A program made the position numbers and the translations under genes. 64,000 nt of DNA from Chitinophaga rupis (GTDB taxonomy: Bacteria; Bacteroidota; Bacteroidia; Chitinophagales; Chitinophagaceae), in the NCBI RefSeq assembly GCF_900109685.1, contig NZ_FOBB01000004.1, positions 282,117 to 346,116 of the forward strand. Direction: 5' to 3'. Below the pieces are notes generated by a model. It was not told where the DNA came from. It did no database searches and was given only the letters and a program-made list of their open reading frames with translations. Below, piece by piece: positions 60,145-64,000 of this stretch (position 1 is the first letter of the stretch; every line of letters begins with the position of its first letter).

Positions 60145-60965
60145 ATTCTTTCCCTGTTTTCAAGTTGCTTAAACTTACGGGCGATGGGACTAAAACGCAG
60201 GTTCTCTTTAGAACCCAGCACCAGGAAACCCAGCTTTTCCAGGCTGTCGTCAAATAATGTGAGCACATTATCCTGCAGGTACTTATCAAAATAAATAAGC
60301 ACGTTGCGGCAAAAGATCAATACAAATTCATTGAATGAGCGGTCGGAGACCAGGTTGTGCGTGGCTACGATCATCTTGGCCTTTAAGCGGTCGTCGAATT
60401 TGGCCCAGTTGTATTTGGCGGTGTAGTACTTTGAAAAATCATGCTTACCGCCGGAAAGAATATAGTTCTCTGAATATTGTTTCATTTCACTGATGGGGAA
60501 CACGCCTTTGCGGATGTTCTCAATGGCTGTTGGGTTCAGGTCTGTTGCATATAGCAGTGATTTATGCAGCAGGTTAGCCTCATCCAGCAGGATGGCCATG
60601 GAATATACCTCCTCCCCTGTGGCACAGCCGGCATGCCAGATGCGGATAAAGGGATGCGTGGCCAGTATAGGCAGCACCTCTTCCCGGATGGTCTTAAACA
60701 CCTGGGGATCGCGGAACATTTCCGTTACATTCACCGTTAGCTCCTCTACCATGCGGGTAAGGTAGGCAGGATCCTGGCGTACACGGTATAACAGCTCTGC
60801 AAAACTGGGGAAGCGGTCTATGATCATCAGGCGGCTCACCCTTCTTTTTAAAGAAGCGCGGGCGTAGTTGGTGAAGTCGTAGCCGTAGCTGCGGAACAAT
60901 TCGTCCAGCAGCAGGTCCAGCTCTTCATCCTTCACACTATTTTCCATTTTATCGAACATATTCAT
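60126..60965 (-). CDS. cheR: CheR-type protein-glutamate methyltransferase
   Basis: The 279-residue protein has an N-terminal helical domain (about 12-75) and an AdoMet-binding domain with HAGCATGEEVYSMAILL (about 111-127) and YATDLNPTAIENIRKG. ELTVNVTEMFRDPQVF carries the conserved FFR-like segment (here MFR) before it. CheR methylates glutamates of chemoreceptors. Without receptors, CheA or CheW nearby, it probably works in a non-motility signalling system. It overlaps the receiver gene by 17 bases and cheB by 19. Confidence 0.94.
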   Translation of the reverse strand: MNMFDKMENSVKDEELDLLLDELFRSYGYDFTNYARASLKRRVSRLMIIDRFPSFAELLYRVRQDPAYLTRMVEELTVNVTEMFRDPQVFKTIREEVLPILATHPFIRIWHAGCATGEEVYSMAILLDEANLLHKSLLYATDLNPTAIENIRKGVFPISEMKQYSENYILSGGKHDFSKYYTAKYNWAKFDDRLKAKMIVATHNLVSDRSFNEFVLIFCRNVLIYFDKYLQDNVLTLFDDSLEKLGFLVLGSKENLRFSPIARKFKQLENRERIWRKVM

Positions 60966-61314
60966 CCAGCAGCTGCTGCAGTTTATCTATGTCTACCGGT
61001 TTTGAGATATAACCATCGGCCCCGGCGGCCAGGCATTTATCCCTGTCGCCTGCCATGGCCTGTGCGGTAACGGCTATTACCGGTATGTGCTGCCATTGGG
61101 GCGATGCTTTGAGTATGGGGATGGCCTCATACCCATCCATGTCCGGCATCATCATATCCATCAAAATGATGCCAATCGTATTTCCGGCTGCCAGCAGCTC
61201 AAACGCTTCCTGCATACCGGTGGCCGTTTCACAGTGAAAACCCCTGGCTTTCAGCACGGCGGTGAGGGCAAAAATATTCCTGCTGTCGTCGTCTATTATC
61301 AATATGCTACCCAT
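60949..61314 (-). CDS. Stand-alone response-regulator receiver domain
   Basis: The 121-residue protein is a single receiver: acidic pocket IIDDDSRN (Asp8-Asp10), phospho-acceptor Asp53 in ILMDMMMPDMDG, and the conserved Lys105 in ISKPVD. It has no output domain, so it acts as a shuttle or by binding a partner. It closely resembles the last receiver of the hybrid kinase just upstream (same NIF, MDMMMP and TA.AM.GDR..C motifs), so one may have arisen by duplication of the other. It starts 24 bases after the kinase stop. Confidence 0.94.
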   Translation of the reverse strand: MGSILIIDDDSRNIFALTAVLKARGFHCETATGMQEAFELLAAGNTIGIILMDMMMPDMDGYEAIPILKASPQWQHIPVIAVTAQAMAGDRDKCLAAGADGYISKPVDIDKLQQLLDEYVR

Positions 61315-61337
61315 TCCCTTATATATTGCTTTTGGAG

Positions 61338-64000
61338 TTATTCATATAGCCATACCCGTAACAGGGACACCAGCTGGTCTACATCCACCGGTTTGGTAAT
61401 GTAGTCGGATGCGCCGGCATTGATACACTTCTCACGGTCGCCGGTCATGGCTTTGGCAGTTACCGCTATTACCGGCAGGTTGCGGTACTTATGCATTTGC
61501 CTGATGCGGCGCGTGGCTTCATACCCATCCATTTCCGGCATCATCATGTCCATCAGCACCAGGTCTACGTTGGGCGTTTCATCCAGCTGCTTAAGGGCTT
61601 CCCTGCCATCTATGGCGGAGATCACCTTCATACCATAGGCTTCCAGCGACTTGGTGAGGGAGAAGATGTTGCGCACATCATCATCCGCCACCAGCACTAC
61701 CTTACCTTTCAGTACCTCGCTTAAAGCGCCCATACGTTTATAGCGGGTTACGCCGCGGTCTTTGGTATTCTCCTCTACCAGGTGCAGGAAAAGGGATACC
61801 TCGTCCAGGATGCGCTGGTAAGAGTGCGCTGTTTTTACTACGATCGAATCTGCATATTGCTTAATGCGCATTTCCTCCACATGTGAAAGGTTGCGGCCCG
61901 TGAATACAATAATGGGCAGGTTCTCGTACCCCGGCGATTTCTTTACTTCCTCCAATACATCGTACGAGTGCTGTGCGGGCACGCCCATGTCCAGGATCAC
62001 ACAATCCACCTCACTGCGGTTAAGGGCTGTAATGCCATCTCCTACTGTGGTCCGGATCTGTGTATGCACGTTAAATCCATCCAGGTAATAGGCCAGGGCC
62101 TGTGCATGTTTCTGGTTCTCTTCCACGATCAGCACTTTTTTCGGGTGACGGCTCAGCGCCTGCTCTATGCGCTGGAACACATCGCTCAGCTTATCTATAT
62201 CTACCGGCTTATTTATAAAGTCTACTGCACCGCGCGACAGGCTGCGGGTTTTAGCCTGGTAAGACGACATCATGTGCACGGGAATGGGGCGGGTGGCGGC
62301 ATCGGCTTTCAATTCCTCCATTACTTCCCAACCGGTTTTTACGGGCAGCTGTATATCCAGTAAAATGCCCAGTGGCCGGAACCGGCGGGCCAGCTCCACT
62401 CCTTCATCGCCCCTTACGGCTACAATCCCCTTATACCCTTTCTGCCGGGTATAGTCCAGCAGCGAGCGGGCAAAGGCGGTATCATCTTCTATGATCAGAA
62501 TCACCTTTTCACCTGCGGTGATAGTATCACGGTCGTCCGGAACAGCGGGCGGGATATGCGCTGACAGGAACTGTGGATCTTTCATCAGCTCATCTTCCTT
62601 CGGTTTTTCCTGCTGTGAGGCGGTGATCTCTTCCTGCACCGGGGCCGGGATAATGGGTTTGGCGGGATGAATGGAGGCGCCTTTTTGCAGCGGCAGCGTA
62701 AGCGTAAAGGTGCTGCCCTTGCCTTCCTCACTCTCCAAACTGATCTCGCCTCCCAGCAGCTTGGCCAGCTCCCGGCTAATGGACAAGCCCAGGCCGGAGC
62801 CGCCGTACTTTCTGCGGGTAGAGCCATCTGCCTGCTGAAAGGCTTCAAATACAGTTTGCTGCTTATCTGCCGGTATACCAATGCCGGTATCCTGTACGGC
62901 AAAGGAAATGGTATGAGCGTCTTTAGAAATGTGCAGGGTAACGGCGCCGCGGGCGGTGAATTTCAGCGCATTGGAAATAAGGTTGCGCAGGATCTGCTGC
63001 AGGCGCAGGCGGTCTGTTTCCAGCATTTTAGGCAGATCGTCTGCTGCTGCTATGCGGAAGGTAATGTTCTTATCTTTTGCAATGGGGCCGAACAGGGAGC
63101 TCATTTCCCCTGTTACACTTTCAATGTCCACAAACTCATATTCCAGCTCCATTTTACCGGATTCTATCTTGGACAGGTCCAGTATTTCATCTATCAGCGT
63201 TAGCAGGCCATTACCGGAGCTGCGGATCACCGTAGCATATTCTATCTGGTCGCTGAGCAGATTACCGGCATGGTTCTCTGACAGGAGGCGGGAAAGCAGC
63301 AGGATGGAGTTGAGCGGCGTACGCAGCTCATGCGACATATTGGCCAGGAACTCTGATTTGTACTTAGTGGTTTGGGCCAGCTCTTCTGCCTTGGCCTGGA
63401 TCTCAAAATTGCGTTCCAGGATCAGCTCGTTCTTTTCTTCCAGCAGGCGGCTGCGTTCTTCCAGCTCCTGGTTGGCCTGCTGCAGCTCTTCCTGCTGTAC
63501 GCGCAGCTCTTCTTCAGAGGCCTGCAGCTTCTGCGACTGGGCTTCCAGCTCTGTATTAATATTTTCCAGCTCACTGTGCTGCGACTGCAATTCTTCTGAC
63601 TGGGCCTGTGTTTCGGCCAGCAGGTCCTGCAGGCGCTGATGGTCTTTCGCGCTGTGAATGGCCTGGCCTATATTGTAGGATGCTATTTTCAGGAATTCGC
63701 GTACCACGGGGCTGTAAGTGCCCAGGGTAGCCAGCTCTATTACCCCTTTTAAACGGCGCTCATAAATGATGGGGACTGCAATAATACTTTGCGGCTTAAT
63801 ACTACCGGCAGTATGGTTCACTACCAGCGCTGCATCCGTTATATTTTCCAGCAACAGGTCTTTACGGGATAAGGCAGCCTGCCCGGCCAGCTCCTCACCC
63901 AGAAACAATGTTTTTTTAACGCTGTCCTTATTTAATCCATAGCTGGCAGTTAGTCCCAGGGTTTCCTCATCCTTCATCAAATAAACAGCGCCTACCTGGG
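61338..64000 (-). CDS. GAF-type hybrid histidine kinase with three receiver domains (5' end beyond window)
   Basis: The frame stays open to the window end, so the start is outside; residues QVGAVYL just upstream of the first possible start look like the inside of a GAF domain. Visible order: end of GAF, a long Gln/Glu-rich coiled coil, and HisKA with MSHELRTPLNS. Then come an ATPase domain (DTGIGIP, GGSGLGLSIS) and three receivers with phospho-acceptors in ILLDIQLPVKTG, VILDMGVPAQHS and VLMDMMMPEMDG. It heads the overlapping gene set with the lone receiver, CheR and CheB. The first two receivers have less standard sequences after the Asp, so they may be regulatory. Confidence 0.92.
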   Translation of the reverse strand, partial: QVGAVYLMKDEETLGLTASYGLNKDSVKKTLFLGEELAGQAALSRKDLLLENITDAALVVNHTAGSIKPQSIIAVPIIYERRLKGVIELATLGTYSPVVREFLKIASYNIGQAIHSAKDHQRLQDLLAETQAQSEELQSQHSELENINTELEAQSQKLQASEEELRVQQEELQQANQELEERSRLLEEKNELILERNFEIQAKAEELAQTTKYKSEFLANMSHELRTPLNSILLLSRLLSENHAGNLLSDQIEYATVIRSSGNGLLTLIDEILDLSKIESGKMELEYEFVDIESVTGEMSSLFGPIAKDKNITFRIAAADDLPKMLETDRLRLQQILRNLISNALKFTARGAVTLHISKDAHTISFAVQDTGIGIPADKQQTVFEAFQQADGSTRRKYGGSGLGLSISRELAKLLGGEISLESEEGKGSTFTLTLPLQKGASIHPAKPIIPAPVQEEITASQQEKPKEDELMKDPQFLSAHIPPAVPDDRDTITAGEKVILIIEDDTAFARSLLDYTRQKGYKGIVAVRGDEGVELARRFRPLGILLDIQLPVKTGWEVMEELKADAATRPIPVHMMSSYQAKTRSLSRGAVDFINKPVDIDKLSDVFQRIEQALSRHPKKVLIVEENQKHAQALAYYLDGFNVHTQIRTTVGDGITALNRSEVDCVILDMGVPAQHSYDVLEEVKKSPGYENLPIIVFTGRNLSHVEEMRIKQYADSIVVKTAHSYQRILDEVSLFLHLVEENTKDRGVTRYKRMGALSEVLKGKVVLVADDDVRNIFSLTKSLEAYGMKVISAIDGREALKQLDETPNVDLVLMDMMMPEMDGYEATRRIRQMHKYRNLPVIAVTAKAMTGDREKCINAGASDYITKPVDVDQLVSLLRVWLYE

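Overview
The window looks like a chromosomal segment of a Bacteroidota bacterium close to Chitinophaga (Chitinophagaceae). The evidence is a SusC/SusD pair, FecI/FecR-type sigma and anti-sigma pairs, GH97 and GH2 enzymes, DUF1080, DUF885 and DUF3810 proteins, TAnnTTTG-type -7 promoter elements, few Shine-Dalgarno sequences, and a C-minus L32. I saw no tRNA, rRNA, insertion sequence or CRISPR array.

Positions 1 to about 30,000 are an accessory, visibly AT-richer region. It opens with the tail of a tiny exported peptide. A cell-surface signalling module follows: ECF sigma, FecR, and a second FecR-like gene broken by a frameshift. Next come an opposing outer-membrane beta-barrel protein and an AraC-type regulator. 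A rare fusion of a FAD oxidoreductase with a polytopic GT-C-like membrane domain follows, then a stand-alone paralogue of that membrane domain and two more tiny exported peptides. A polysaccharide-utilisation operon lies on the minus strand, in transcription order SusC, SusD, a helical-repeat protein, GH2 and an S9 peptidase. A second sigma/FecR/FecR-like/AraC module diverges from it and also carries a MauE-like membrane protein. The two modules have decayed in complementary ways: the second FecR is broken in one and the AraC gene in the other.

From about 30,000 the sequence is GC-richer and core-like. It carries GH97, a DUF885 lipoprotein, a DUF1080 lipoprotein, a VOC protein, SRPBCC and YtxH stress-type proteins, a serine hydrolase, a TlpA-type thioredoxin, YggS, acyl-CoA dehydrogenase, arginase, DUF3810 and a fructosamine kinase. 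It continues with a hybrid kinase, the DUF177-rpmF-plsX cluster, a DoxX/HxlR pair, an NtrY-like kinase, MazG and Tex. At the end is a set of overlapping minus-strand genes: a three-receiver hybrid kinase (cut by the window edge), a lone receiver, CheR and CheB. No chemoreceptor, CheA or CheW is visible.

The most unusual feature is in the gaps of this second half. Many are filled by islands of short degenerate words, each island using its own word family: CCATGGTC, GATTTTAGATTT, AATTACGAATT, ATGTGC or AAAGCTAAAAGC. Five of them are clearly built as two arms in opposite orientation around a spacer, and they often abut stop codons. I found none in the AT-rich first half.
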